From positions 87,307-151,306 of the forward strand of contig NZ_CANMZW010000011.1 of NCBI RefSeq assembly GCF_947502445.1: 64,000 nt of DNA. The letters run 5' to 3'. A program made the position numbers and the translations under genes. The notes beneath the pieces were generated by a model. The model ran no database searches, was not told the DNA's origin, and saw only the letters and a list, made by a program, of their open reading frames with translations. The number at the start of each line of letters is the position of its first letter. Position 1 is the stretch's first letter. Source of the stretch: an uncultured Brevibacillus sp. Lineage in GTDB: Bacteria > Bacillota > Bacilli > Brevibacillales > Brevibacillaceae. Positions 34,947-45,618 of the stretch are shown one piece after another.

Positions 34947-36110
34947 CTATTCCTTGTGGTAGACTCTCTTGCCAGCTACAAAGGTCATGCTCACATCAAA
35001 CTGCTTATCCAATACTGTCACATCCGCATCGTAGCCTGCTGCGAGACGCCCTTTTCGCTCCCCTAGACCGAGTATCGTTGCCGGGGTGTGCGAGGCCATC
35101 TCTACCGCCTCTGGCAACGGAACCTTACTTAGTGTCACCATGTTTGCCACCGCGCGATTCAGCGTCAGGATGCTGCCTGCCAAGGTGCCATCTGCCAGCT
35201 TTGCCTGATCGCCATGCACATGTACTTCCTGTCCGCCCAAGTCATACGTGCCTTCTCCCATCGCTGCTGCCCGCATGGAATCACTGACCAGCGCGAGTCG
35301 TCCTGCCGTTTTAACGCGATACAAAATGTTCATTACCGCGGGGTGCACATGTATTCCGTCTGCGATCAGCTCTGTACTGAGCTGTTCATGGTACATAGCG
35401 GCACCAACAACGCCCGGCTCCCGATGATGCAGCCCTGTCATCGCATTAAAGCAGTGAGTAAAATGGCGCACACCCGCCTCAACTGCCTGCGAAGCCTGCG
35501 CGAAGCTCGCACCGGTATGCCCTGCCGACACAATCACACCCTGCTCCTTCAGCCAGGTAATCGCTTCGAGCGCCTCCGGCTGCTCGGGTGCGATGGTGAC
35601 GACCTTGATCAGGCCCTCCGCCAGCTCATACAATCGACGCACCGCATCCAGCTGCGGCAAAGCGATATTTTCTTCCTTTTGCGCTCCTTTATACCGCGGG
35701 TTGATCCACGGTCCCTCCAGATGGATACCTACTACCTCTGCCCCATCCAGTCCCTGACGACTTACCTGGGCAATCGTGGAGAGGACAGGCTCGATCTCTT
35801 CATACGGCGCGGTCATGGTCGTCGCCAAAAAGGAAGTCACGCCAAAACGGGTCAAGGCTTTAGAAATCGCCTGAAACGATTCTGGCGTCCCGTCCATCGT
35901 ATCGTGTCCGTCAATTCCATGCATATGAATATCCATAAATCCTGGGCAAATCCATCCTTCTACCTGAAAGATTGTCTCAGGCAGCTCGCCGCTGTAATCC
36001 TGTGCCTCTCCGGCAAAACGAATGCTGCCCCCATCGATTACGACGAGTCCATCCGTTATTTCAGCGCCATTTGCGATTACTGCTCCACGCAGACCAAACT
36101 CCTGATTCAT
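34947..36110 (-). CDS. nagA: N-acetylglucosamine-6-phosphate deacetylase
   Basis: 387 aa from ATG 36110 (SD GGGAGG). Metal and active-site motifs: FMDIHMHGIDGHDTMDG, HLEGPW, SAGHTGAS, HCFNAMTGLHHREPG and the catalytic Asp in LVSDSMRAA. It removes acetate from GlcNAc-6-P in amino-sugar and cell-wall recycling. The usual partners nagB and nagR are not next to it. Confidence 0.93.
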   Translation of the reverse strand: MNQEFGLRGAVIANGAEITDGLVVIDGGSIRFAGEAQDYSGELPETIFQVEGWICPGFMDIHMHGIDGHDTMDGTPESFQAISKALTRFGVTSFLATTMTAPYEEIEPVLSTIAQVSRQGLDGAEVVGIHLEGPWINPRYKGAQKEENIALPQLDAVRRLYELAEGLIKVVTIAPEQPEALEAITWLKEQGVIVSAGHTGASFAQASQAVEAGVRHFTHCFNAMTGLHHREPGVVGAAMYHEQLSTELIADGIHVHPAVMNILYRVKTAGRLALVSDSMRAAAMGEGTYDLGGQEVHVHGDQAKLADGTLAGSILTLNRAVANMVTLSKVPLPEAVEMASHTPATILGLGERKGRLAAGYDADVTVLDKQFDVSMTFVAGKRVYHKE

Positions 36111-36147
36111 TCCTTTTCCTCCCATGAAGATCTTGCTACCTGTCTGT

Positions 36148-37224
36148 CTATGCTTGATGAAATCGTCCGATGACTCGCTCTGTTTCTGCTACCAGCTGCA
36201 GCAAAAGCTCGCTCGCGCTCATTTCCCTAGACAAAGACGCCGCCTGTCCTGCCCACATCGACATGTATTCGCCTCGCTGGTTTTTCGCAGCCGCTGCGCG
36301 AATGTCCTTAGTCAGCGCATTTTGGATCGGATAGGCAGGCAATTCATGGTCATGAGGAAGCAGCCTCGTCATGAAATCATTTTGTATCCCTCTTGCCCAC
36401 TTGCCGGAAAAAGCCCGCGTCAGCACGAGCTGCTCATCCTGTATTTCCTGAATGGCTCGTTTATGCAGCACATGTGCCCCACTTTCCGTACATGTCAAAA
36501 AGGCAGTGCCCAGCTGCGCCGCCTCTGCTCCTAGAGCCAGAGCCGCAGCAATCCCGCGCCCGTCCATAATGCCTCCAGCTGCAATGACTGGTATGCTGAC
36601 CCGGTCTACCATTTGCGGAACGAGTGCCATCGTGCCAATCAGATTGCTCGGTGAATCGGGTAAAAAAGAACCACGGTGACCGCCTGCCTCACTGCCCTGT
36701 GCTGCAATCATGTCGACGCCACTGGCTTCCAGTGCGATCGCCTCTCGCGTCGTCGTCGCTGTACCGATAACGGTCGTTCCTTGCTGCTTCAGCTCGGCAA
36801 GCCAGCGCTGGTCCAGAAGCCCAAACGTAAAGCTGAAAACGGGCACCTTTTCCTCCAAAACGACAGCCATCTGCTCCTCAAATGGCTCCGAATAACGGGA
36901 CACTTTTGGATCAGACGGGATGCCCAGCTCCTCACGTATCGCATTCATCTCGGCTGCAACGTCCACAGCAATCGGCTCGTTCGGATCAAAGCTCTCTGGT
37001 ATAAACAAATTGACCGAAAAAGGCTTATCGGTTTGCTCTCGAATGAATCGGATCGCTTCCCGAATACTCTCCGGACTCATGTAAGCAGCCCCGAGTGAGC
37101 CTAGTCCACCCGCTTCGGAAACGGCAGCAACCAATGCGGGTGTCGTTGCTCCGCCTGCCATCGGCGCCTGAATGATCGGCCACTTGATTTGTAAACGAGT
37201 CGCAATTGGATTTGATGACCACAT
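36148..37224 (-). CDS. Nitronate monooxygenase (2-nitropropane dioxygenase family)
   Basis: 358 aa, SD AAGGAG. FMN TIM-barrel: WPIIQAPMAGGATTP at the N-terminus, MIAAQGSEAGGHRGSF with the catalytic His, and VIAAGGIMDGRGIAAALALG for phosphate binding. It oxidises toxic alkyl nitronates such as propionate-3-nitronate. Some FabK enoyl reductases share the fold, but the QGSEAGGH motif fits class I NMO. It lies between nagA and the VOC-Nudix gene on the same strand. Confidence 0.88.
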   Translation of the reverse strand: MWSSNPIATRLQIKWPIIQAPMAGGATTPALVAAVSEAGGLGSLGAAYMSPESIREAIRFIREQTDKPFSVNLFIPESFDPNEPIAVDVAAEMNAIREELGIPSDPKVSRYSEPFEEQMAVVLEEKVPVFSFTFGLLDQRWLAELKQQGTTVIGTATTTREAIALEASGVDMIAAQGSEAGGHRGSFLPDSPSNLIGTMALVPQMVDRVSIPVIAAGGIMDGRGIAAALALGAEAAQLGTAFLTCTESGAHVLHKRAIQEIQDEQLVLTRAFSGKWARGIQNDFMTRLLPHDHELPAYPIQNALTKDIRAAAAKNQRGEYMSMWAGQAASLSREMSASELLLQLVAETERVIGRFHQA

Positions 37225-37255
37225 ACGGCATCTGCTCCTTAATCGATAGTTTGTC

Positions 37256-38335
<1,080 letters not shown>

Positions 38336-38469
38336 TTATTCGTTATTATATCAAAACGCGATCGACCTTCTGCCATTAAACCAGTTTGAAAGTGTTTTTG
38401 CGTTTTTTAGCTTGCATCTCATCCAAATAAATACACATCTCATTATACTGCAAGCCATGCTGCAAGCCC

Positions 38470-38512
38470 ATAAACAAACGAGCGCTCCCACTTTTGTTGT
38501 GGAAACGCTCGC
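38470..38512 (-). terminator. Terminator of the ABC exporter gene
   Basis: Minus strand: GCGAGCGTTTCCAC...GTGGGAGCGCTCGT then TTGTTTAT. Confidence 0.75.
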
Positions 38513-38565
38513 TTCCTTCTGAACCTGTTCGTTGTGATCTGGCTTGAGTAATTACACGATGAATA

Positions 38566-40281
38566 CTACGATCCGAATTGTGCCTGATGGAGCCGACTGT
38601 ACACTCCATGGGTTTGCAGCAGCTCGTCATGCTTACCTTGCTCTGCGATGCCTTTCTCTGCGACGACAATAATCCGGTCTGCATTTTTGATCGTTGCCAG
38701 GCGGTGGGCAATTACGAGCGTTGTTCGTCCTTGAGACAATTCCGAAAGAGCTTGCTGGATAGCGGATTCTGTCTCCGTATCGAGTGCTGAGGTCGCCTCA
38801 TCCAAAATAAGAATCGGTGGATTCTTCAAGAACATCCGTGCAATGGACAGACGTTGTTTTTGTCCGCCTGACAGCTTCACACCACGCTCCCCGATCAGTG
38901 TATCCAAACCTTCTGGCAGTGACAGGATCAGCTCTTCCAGCTGCGCCCTTCTTGCTGCCTCCCAAATATCTTGATCAGAAGCTCCAAGCTTGCCGTATGC
39001 GATGTTTTCCCGAATACTGCCATCGAACAGGAAAACCTCCTGCTGCACGATACCGATATGAGAGCGGAGCGACTCCAGAGTCATTTGGCGGATATCGATA
39101 TGATCGATTGTGATGCTTCCTGAATCCACATCATAAAAGCGTGGCAGCAGGCTGCACAAGGTCGTTTTCCCTGCGCCAGATGGACCTACCAGTGCCACGG
39201 TTTCCCCGGCACGAATGGACAGGGAAACATCCGTCAGCACCTTATCCTTATTTTCATAGCCAAATGTAACGCCCTCGAAGCGAATATCGCCACGGACTTT
39301 GCTGATTGCTTTCGCGTTGGGTGAATCTGCTACATCAGGCTCTGTTTCCAGAAGCTCCAAATAACGTTTGAACCCTGCCACACCTTTTGGATACGTCTCA
39401 ATGACCGAGTTAATTTGTTTAATCGGCCCTAAAAACACGTTGGACAGCATGACAAATGCGATGAATTCGCCATATGTCATTTCGCCAGCGATGACAAACC
39501 ACGTACCGCAAACGAGGACAAACAACGATACGAGCTTCATCAAAATAAAGCTAAGCGATGAGTTCCACGCCATGATGCGATACGTGAGAAGCTTTGTAAA
39601 ACGAAAACGCTCATTATTTTGTGCAAAACGCTTGATTTCATGATTTTCGTTAGCAAACGCTTGAACGACACGAATTCCACTGACATTATTCTCTACTCGC
39701 GCGTTGTAATCCGCGATATCTTTGAACATACGATCAAACGCTTTTGACATTTTGCGGCTAAAGTACATCGACAAGTAAATCATCAATGGCACGATAATAA
39801 AGGTAAGAACCGCCAGCTGCCAGTTGATGCTGAGCATGATTCCAAAAGCACCAGTCAAGGTCATGATCGCAATAAACAAATCCTCTGGCCCATGGTGAGC
39901 GATTTCGCCAATGTCCATCAGATCATTGGTCATGCGCGAAACGAGATGGCCTGTTTTGTTGTTATCAAAAAATCGGAACGACAGCTTTTGCACCCGATCA
40001 AACAGCTTCTTGCGCATGTCCGACTCGATATTGATCCCCAGCTTGTGTCCCCAGTATGTAACGACAAAGTGAAGCCCGGCACTGACCACATAAATCCCCA
40101 AAAGAATCAGGCACGCATATAAAATCACCCTCCAGTCCCCGCTCGGAAGCAGATCATCCACCACCCGGTTTACGGCAAGCGGGAAAGCAAGCTCTAGAAG
40201 CGCTGCTAAAATGGCGCACGAAAAATCAAGGATGAACAACCCCATGTAGGGCCTGTAGTAGGCAAAAAAACGGCGTAGCAT
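38566..40281 (-). CDS. ABC exporter (fused permease and ATPase)
   Basis: 571 aa. Six membrane segments in residues 15-300, then an ATPase: Walker A VGPSGAGKTT, signature LSGGQKQRLS, Walker B ILILDEATSALD, H-loop IAHRLATI. Half-transporter of the MsbA/YwjA type. It is 53 bases downstream of the siderophore permeases and may be cotranscribed with them; siderophore or drug export is a guess. Confidence 0.88.
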   Translation of the reverse strand: MLRRFFAYYRPYMGLFILDFSCAILAALLELAFPLAVNRVVDDLLPSGDWRVILYACLILLGIYVVSAGLHFVVTYWGHKLGINIESDMRKKLFDRVQKLSFRFFDNNKTGHLVSRMTNDLMDIGEIAHHGPEDLFIAIMTLTGAFGIMLSINWQLAVLTFIIVPLMIYLSMYFSRKMSKAFDRMFKDIADYNARVENNVSGIRVVQAFANENHEIKRFAQNNERFRFTKLLTYRIMAWNSSLSFILMKLVSLFVLVCGTWFVIAGEMTYGEFIAFVMLSNVFLGPIKQINSVIETYPKGVAGFKRYLELLETEPDVADSPNAKAISKVRGDIRFEGVTFGYENKDKVLTDVSLSIRAGETVALVGPSGAGKTTLCSLLPRFYDVDSGSITIDHIDIRQMTLESLRSHIGIVQQEVFLFDGSIRENIAYGKLGASDQDIWEAARRAQLEELILSLPEGLDTLIGERGVKLSGGQKQRLSIARMFLKNPPILILDEATSALDTETESAIQQALSELSQGRTTLVIAHRLATIKNADRIIVVAEKGIAEQGKHDELLQTHGVYSRLHQAQFGS

Positions 40282-40334
40282 GTATCTCTTCCTCTCCCTT
40301 CAGGCACTGCCTCATTCGACTTGCAAACGCAACT

Positions 40335-41366
40335 CTACGACTTCGTACGAGCGAGCAAATACAAGAAATAAGGAGCTCCGATAACTGCTACTACGATGCC
40401 TGTGGGAATCTCAGATGGTTGTAATATCCAGCGTCCTATCGTATCTGCAACAATAACGAGCAGAGAGCCAACCAGTGCTGCAGTCGGCAGCAGCATTTCG
40501 TGCTTTGGTCCAACCAGCCTGCGTGCCAGATGCGGTCCGATCAAGCCAACAAAGCCAATCCCGCCACTCACGGCCACGCACGAAGCAGCAAGACCGACGG
40601 CTGCTGCAAGAAGCTTCAGCTGTTCTCTGGATACGGGAGCGCCAAGGCCAGTCGCCAGCTCTTCCCCAAGATTCAGCACGTTCATGACACGCGCCTTGTA
40701 AAAAACAAACGGCAAAAGAACAACGATCCACGGCAGCAGAGACAAAACAAATTTCCAGTTCGTGCCCCAGATGCTACCAGCCAGCCAAGTCGCTACAAAT
40801 TGATACTTTTCCGGGCTCAGCTTGAGGGTCAATACGATCATGGCTGCGCTCATCCCAGCCGCAACAGCGATCCCTGTCAGCAAAATGCGGATCGGAGACA
40901 AGCCTTTGTGTCTTTTGTAGGAAAGAATGTATATCAGGGCAGCAGTCAAGCTAGCTCCCACCAATGCCAAAACTGGAAGCAAGAAGACAGGTGCCGCCGC
41001 AGTAGACGGATAAAACGAAATAAACAGCATGACCATCAAACCAGCTCCGGCGTTGATCCCCAAAATCCCAGGGTCAGCCAGCGCATTCCGAGAGATCCCC
41101 TGAATAACGCAGCCGGATACTGCCAGCCCAGCGCCAATCAGGATAGAAATCACAATCCGAGGCAGACGGAAGTCAAACAGAATCAGATTTTGTTTATCCG
41201 TTCCCGAGCCCAACAGGGTCATCAGCAAATCCATTGGTGATAGGTGGATAAACCCTGTATTCATACTGATGATAAAAGCGATCAAGATCAAAACACCAAG
41301 TACGATCATGACAGCTATGCCCCTCGCTCGCTTGCGGGCATCTACATGAGCTGTGAGTGATTGCAT
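40335..41366 (-). CDS. FecCD-family siderophore ABC permease (YfhA-like)
   Basis: 343 aa, about ten membrane segments. BtuC/FecCD motifs: LPRIVISILIGAGLAVSGCV then IQGISRNALADPGILGINAG, and GFVGLIGPHLARRLVG, the coupling region. It forms the import channel with the adjacent permease. SD GGGAGATG; two bases from the upstream gene's stop, so coupled. Confidence 0.92.
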   Translation of the reverse strand: MQSLTAHVDARKRARGIAVMIVLGVLILIAFIISMNTGFIHLSPMDLLMTLLGSGTDKQNLILFDFRLPRIVISILIGAGLAVSGCVIQGISRNALADPGILGINAGAGLMVMLFISFYPSTAAAPVFLLPVLALVGASLTAALIYILSYKRHKGLSPIRILLTGIAVAAGMSAAMIVLTLKLSPEKYQFVATWLAGSIWGTNWKFVLSLLPWIVVLLPFVFYKARVMNVLNLGEELATGLGAPVSREQLKLLAAAVGLAASCVAVSGGIGFVGLIGPHLARRLVGPKHEMLLPTAALVGSLLVIVADTIGRWILQPSEIPTGIVVAVIGAPYFLYLLARTKS

Positions 41367-41368
41367 GA

Positions 41369-42424
41369 TTACATCTCCCTTCTTTCTTTACGTGCCAGGT
41401 AAAGGAAGAACGGCACGCCGATTAGCGCGATGAGTGCCCCAAGTGGTGTCTCGAAGGGTGGATTCACCATTCTCGCCGCCAAATCGGCAAAAACGACAAG
41501 CAAGCTGCCCAATACCGCTGAACACGGAATAATCCAGCGATAATCCACGCCAACCAAATAACGGGTCAAGTGAGGAATGATCAGTCCGACGAAACCGACA
41601 GCCCCTACAACCGATACCGCTGAGCCTGCCAAAATCAGTACAATGATCATTCCTAAAAATTTGACCAATACAGTGCGCTGCCCGAGTCCCTTGGCAATAT
41701 CCTCACCAAGGCTAAGCATCGTAATGGAGCGAGACAAGGCGATCGCACCGAGAATCGCTACCAAAATCCACGGGAACATAATTTTCAGCTGGAACCATTT
41801 TGTTCCGGCTACACCACCTGCGTACCAAAATGCAAGGTCTTGGCCAATTTTGAAATAAAGCGCAATCCCTTCACTCAACGCAGACAATAATGCACTTAGT
41901 GCCGCGCCAGCCAATACCAGACGTACTGGCGTGAGGCCACCCTTTGCCAGCGAGCCAATCCCGTAGACGAGTCCGGCACCAACGCCGGCACCCAAAAAAC
42001 CGTAAAGAATCAAATACATGAACGGCAAGCCAGGGAAAAAGGCAAAGCACAGTGCCAAAACAAAGCCTGCCCCTGCATTCAGGCCAAGTAAGCCGGAATC
42101 AGCCAAAGGGTTGCGTGTCATCCCTTGCATGATCGCACCGGCCACAGCAAAGCTTGCTCCGACCATCGCCCCGCCTAAGAGTCGCGGAAGTCGAATCTCC
42201 TGAATAATCTGATGCTGTGTCAAATCAGGATTAAAATGAAAAATGGCATCCCAAACGACAGAGAAATGAATGTCAGCCGCTCCAAACGAAACGGACAAAA
42301 ACATGCCAAGTATTAAAGCCAAGACGCCACTCGTCAAAATAAGTGTTGCTGCCCAAGGACGAGTGCGAAGCTTGACCGGATTCGTTGTTGCTCCTTTTTG
42401 TATGGAATGTGCATGTTGACTCAT
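41369..42424 (-). CDS. FecCD-family siderophore ABC permease (YfiZ-like)
   Basis: 351 aa from ATG 42424 (SD AAAGGTGG). The in-frame upstream start at 42520 would overlap the Fur box and is rejected. Membrane permease with LPRLLGGAMVGASFAVAGAI, MQGMTRNPLADSGLLGLNAG and GFVGLIIPHLTRYLVG. First gene of the yfiZ-yfhA-like pair. No ATPase gene is linked, as in Bacillus where a shared ATPase (YusV/FhuC type) serves several permeases. Confidence 0.92.
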   Translation of the reverse strand: MSQHAHSIQKGATTNPVKLRTRPWAATLILTSGVLALILGMFLSVSFGAADIHFSVVWDAIFHFNPDLTQHQIIQEIRLPRLLGGAMVGASFAVAGAIMQGMTRNPLADSGLLGLNAGAGFVLALCFAFFPGLPFMYLILYGFLGAGVGAGLVYGIGSLAKGGLTPVRLVLAGAALSALLSALSEGIALYFKIGQDLAFWYAGGVAGTKWFQLKIMFPWILVAILGAIALSRSITMLSLGEDIAKGLGQRTVLVKFLGMIIVLILAGSAVSVVGAVGFVGLIIPHLTRYLVGVDYRWIIPCSAVLGSLLVVFADLAARMVNPPFETPLGALIALIGVPFFLYLARKERREM

Positions 42425-42504
42425 ACTTGCCACCTTTTCTATCAATATCAATAGGGATATAGCCTGCTTTGAACCATGTTCCTTTCCCGAAAAAACATTG
42501 ATAC

Positions 42505-42519
42505 TGATAATTATTATCA
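42505..42519. promoter_or_regulatory. Fur box upstream of the siderophore permeases
   Basis: TGATAATTATTATCA, a perfect 7-1-7 Fur inverted repeat, 81 bases before the permease start. Confidence 0.92.
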
Positions 42520-42598
42520 TAACGAAAATTTTAGGCGATCGAGGAAATAAGTGTCAATGGATAAAAACGATGAATCTTTTGGACATTTAGGACATTTG

Positions 42599-44173
42599 TT
42601 ACGCCAGCAAGCGTAATACCTCATCCATTTTTTTCGAATTTGCGATAACCCCATGATTCATCCAGGTCATAAAATCGACCTGGTAGGCTCGGTTGTTTTG
42701 GACAGCTGGAAGGGATCGCCAAAGCGGATGCTGAATTTGCTTTTGTTCGGCACCTGTCCCCGCCTGATGCCATTTGTCAAATGCATAAAAAATATGATCC
42801 GCATCCAGTGTAGACAGCTGCTCCCATGTCACACCCGCCCTCGCTTCCTGCAGAGATAACTGCATGACGAGCGGATGGGGCATCATCTCCAAATCTTGAA
42901 ACAAAACAGGAGCCGAATAGTATTTTTCAACACTGATCGTCTCTGCCGACACACGCAAAAAGGCTACTGTCTGGCCCTTGAGACTGCGTGCCAGCACGCT
43001 TCTGGCTGCCCGGGCTTTGTACTCGTACTGCGAGATTGCTGTTTCAGCCTGCTCCCCCCGACCGAGATGCTCCCCTAAAATACGCAGAGTCGAGCGCCAA
43101 TCCGGGCCGAGCTGACGAATAACGCATGTACGGGCGATACGGGCGCACTCCTCGTACAGGTCAGCTTTCAGGCCGGTGCATTGACGCAGCATAATGACAT
43201 CTGGATATTGACTCGCCAAGTCGTCTACCTTGCTTTTTAACACGTCATACGTAGGTACTCCGTCCAGAGCGAGGTAGTCTTGCTTGCCCCAAAATGAATG
43301 CGCCCACTGTACAATCGGAGTAAGCCCCAAGGCAACTACATAATCCTCCATAAACAGAGAAACCACTCGCAAATCATCACGATGAATATTCCGATACTTT
43401 CCCGGGGCAAGCCCTACGCTTTGCTTGAAGCGGCGGTTAAAATAATATTCACTTGTAAACCCGACATTTTGCGCGATTTCATGAATACGGTCACCTGTCA
43501 TGAGCAGCAGCTGCTTCGCGCGGTTCATCCGCAAGCCATTGATGTAATCTAGCGGAATCTGCCCAGTTACCTCTTTGAATAATTGCGTGTAGCGCCAGCG
43601 CGGGACTTGTGCTTTTGCAGCCAATTGATCGACTGTCAGCTGCTCTTGGTAATGCTGCTGAACATACTCAATCGAGCACTCGACAGCCTTCCGAGGGTCC
43701 AATGTATGCTTCGCGGAAACATTTTGCTGGAGTAAAAAACGCATTAGCTCCTCAAAGCGCACATGATTATAAAAGCGTTGAAGCCCGTCTGCCTCTTCCC
43801 GATGTCTATAAATCTCGTTTACAAGCTCAACTAGCTTGGAAAAAGGAGTGCAGGCCAGCTCCCCCGTCCATGGAAAGGGCTCCAAAGATTCGCCGTTCTC
43901 CATAGAAGTCAGGTGCAGCATGCGAAAGGTCATGCGAAAATATTCAAGGACGTGTCGATCCGAACGAATCCAGTGATTTTGTCCAGGCTGTATCACCCAG
44001 CAGCTTTCCCGTTTGATATAACATTCTGCATCTTCTACATACAGGTGACCCTGACCGTCTAAGGCGATGAGAATCGTATAATGATCTACTTCTCTATAAG
44101 ACTGCAAAGCAGCAGGTGCAAGACTGCCTCTTTCCATTCCTGTCAACAGGTAGAGGGAAGGAGGATACAGCAC
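42599..44173 (-). CDS. AraC-family regulator with C-terminal siderophore-binding domain (Btr-like), copy 1
   Basis: 524 aa from GTG 44173. Residues about 20-150 are an N-terminal cupin-like segment, about 175-275 an AraC HTH pair (LTVDQLAAKAQVPRWRYTQL, IHEIAQNVGFTSEYYFNRRF), and about 280-524 a periplasmic binding protein (PBP)-like domain without signal peptide. The PBP part (LTPIVQWAHSFWGKQDYLAL) closely matches the neighbouring lipoprotein (VKPIVQWYHPAWGKQDYLGL). B. subtilis Btr works this way, binding Fe-bacillibactin in the cytosol. The GTG has no SD; GAGGGAG lies six bases before an in-frame ATT at 44191, which may be the real start. Confidence 0.88.
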   Translation of the reverse strand: MLYPPSLYLLTGMERGSLAPAALQSYREVDHYTILIALDGQGHLYVEDAECYIKRESCWVIQPGQNHWIRSDRHVLEYFRMTFRMLHLTSMENGESLEPFPWTGELACTPFSKLVELVNEIYRHREEADGLQRFYNHVRFEELMRFLLQQNVSAKHTLDPRKAVECSIEYVQQHYQEQLTVDQLAAKAQVPRWRYTQLFKEVTGQIPLDYINGLRMNRAKQLLLMTGDRIHEIAQNVGFTSEYYFNRRFKQSVGLAPGKYRNIHRDDLRVVSLFMEDYVVALGLTPIVQWAHSFWGKQDYLALDGVPTYDVLKSKVDDLASQYPDVIMLRQCTGLKADLYEECARIARTCVIRQLGPDWRSTLRILGEHLGRGEQAETAISQYEYKARAARSVLARSLKGQTVAFLRVSAETISVEKYYSAPVLFQDLEMMPHPLVMQLSLQEARAGVTWEQLSTLDADHIFYAFDKWHQAGTGAEQKQIQHPLWRSLPAVQNNRAYQVDFMTWMNHGVIANSKKMDEVLRLLA

Positions 44174-44215
44174 TTCATCGGAGCTGAGAATATGTATCTC
44201 CCTCTTTCAATCAAC

Positions 44216-44230
44216 CGAGAATGATTATCA
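44216..44230. promoter_or_regulatory. Fur-like box upstream of the AraC regulator, copy 1
   Basis: CGAGAATGATTATCA, two mismatches from the 7-1-7 Fur consensus. Confidence 0.75.
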
Positions 44231-44247
44231 TTTTTATTTATTATAAT

Positions 44248-44290
44248 GAAAAACAGAAAGCTCATCAACCATCGTCGACAAGCTTTCTGC
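44248..44290 (-). terminator. Terminator of the siderophore-binding lipoprotein gene, copy 1
   Basis: Minus strand: CAGAAAGCT...AGCTTTCTG then TTTTTC. The loop shares TCAACCATCGT with the terminator at 46580-46617. Confidence 0.85.
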
Positions 44291-44321
44291 CATATTTTTC
44301 GAAACGCGCTATAGACGCGAC

Positions 44322-45308
44322 TTATTTGACGAACGTTTTCACCAAGTCATCTGCTTTCATCATGTTCGCCAGCAGGGCACCTGATTGCCAGTGGGTCCGG
44401 TCCATTTTATATACATGTCCCTTTTTGACAGCGGAAACCGATTGCCAGATCGGTGTTTCGAGGATTTTCAGCGACTCCTTGTTTTCCTCCGAGTCCCATG
44501 CGCCATTGGACGGAAACAAAATAATATGATCCGCATCAATAGCCGGAATTGCTTCCTCTGTAAGAACGACGTGTGTTTCCTGATTTTTGGCAGCCGAGTA
44601 TGGCGCAAGGCCTAGCTCCGAATACAGCATCCCCGTATAGGCATTGCCATCACCAAACAGCGCAAGCGTAGGCTTGTTGCCGACATTCAAGCGAATGACT
44701 GCTACTGTTTCATTCCCAACTGCCTTTTGCAGCTTTGCTTTTGTATCAGCCATTTTTTGCTCATAATTCTTAATCACCTCGTCTGCTTTCTCCGGAATTC
44801 CAAGCAGATCTGCGATTTTCTTGAGACGTCCTGTCGTATCATTACGCAATTCATCAGGCAGCTTGTAGGTAGGTGCGACTTTGCTGTACTGCTCGTATTT
44901 CTCTGCATCCGCTCCCCCATCTACAATGATCAAGTCTGGTCCAGACTGCAGCAGCGCTTCCATGCTACCCGTTATATCAAACTCCGGTATGTCCAGTCCG
45001 AGGTAATCCTGTTTGCCCCACGCAGGGTGATACCATTGCACGATTGGCTTCACGCCCAGTGCCAGCATAAAGTCTTCCTGATATATGGCAGCCACTCGCT
45101 GTGGATGAGCCGGGATGGTGACATCGCCATATGCATCCTGAACCACTCTTGTTTCAGCTGATTTCTCTGCAGGCGCCTGTTGTTCTGCCGACGAGGTCGT
45201 TGGCGCAGCTTGCTCGGGTGCTTTTTCTGCGCATGCAGACAAGCTGAGTGCCATAACCAGGGCTATGAACATCCAGCCTTTTTTGGTTCTTCGTGCAGTT
45301 CTTTCCAT
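44322..45308 (-). CDS. Iron-siderophore-binding lipoprotein, copy 1
   Basis: 328 aa from ATG 45308 (SD GGAGAGG, eight bases). Lipoprotein signal with lipobox LSAC, Cys26, then a Ser/Ala/Glu linker and a PBP class III fold (DAYGDVTIPAHPQRVAAIYQ through the C-terminus). It delivers a ferric siderophore to the FecCD permease pair. Its mature domain is the near twin of the PBP domain in the AraC regulator downstream on the same strand. Confidence 0.9.
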   Translation of the reverse strand: MERTARRTKKGWMFIALVMALSLSACAEKAPEQAAPTTSSAEQQAPAEKSAETRVVQDAYGDVTIPAHPQRVAAIYQEDFMLALGVKPIVQWYHPAWGKQDYLGLDIPEFDITGSMEALLQSGPDLIIVDGGADAEKYEQYSKVAPTYKLPDELRNDTTGRLKKIADLLGIPEKADEVIKNYEQKMADTKAKLQKAVGNETVAVIRLNVGNKPTLALFGDGNAYTGMLYSELGLAPYSAAKNQETHVVLTEEAIPAIDADHIILFPSNGAWDSEENKESLKILETPIWQSVSAVKKGHVYKMDRTHWQSGALLANMMKADDLVKTFVK

Positions 45309-45353
45309 GTCTCGATCCTCTCCTGTATACAATGAGCAGCTATTTTTGTTGTG

Positions 45354-45368
45354 ATTCTCATTCTCATT
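45354..45368. promoter_or_regulatory. Fur-like box upstream of lipoprotein copy 1
   Basis: TGATTCTCATTCTCA (minus strand TGAGAATGAGAATCA), the GAGAAT-type direct/inverted Fur motif, 46 bases before the start. Confidence 0.75.
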
Positions 45369-45554
45369 TATTGTTTTCCATCCTGATCATATGTTCATGC
45401 CCTGCCTTCTGGCAATGCACTTTCTCCAGTTTTTTTTGTCCAAACTCGTGAACGGGCTTCCCGTATATCCTTATTTTTGTACAAACGCAAGGAGGGCTGC
45501 ATCGACTTTGTCCATTGAGCAGCCCGTTTCGTTTTACTATGATGAATCAGTAAG

Positions 45555-45569
45555 TGATAATGATTATCA
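45555..45569. promoter_or_regulatory. Fur box upstream of lipoprotein copy 2
   Basis: TGATAATGATTATCA, a perfect 7-1-7 Fur box, 50 bases before the start. Confidence 0.93.
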
Positions 45570-45618
45570 CAAACAAGCACATACTTATCATCGATTTCTT
45601 ATTGGAGGAAGATTTGGA

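Noticed and set aside
35214..36173. 319-codon plus-strand frame opposite nagA
   Set aside because: Antisense to an obvious gene with all active-site motifs; no SD.
38566..40281. ABC protein considered as the missing siderophore importer ATPase
   Set aside because: It has six fused membrane segments of exporter type, unlike stand-alone BtuD/FhuC ATPases.
40500..41240. 246-codon plus-strand frame opposite the siderophore permease
   Set aside because: Shadow of the permease frame; low-complexity Gln/Arg-rich translation and no start signals.
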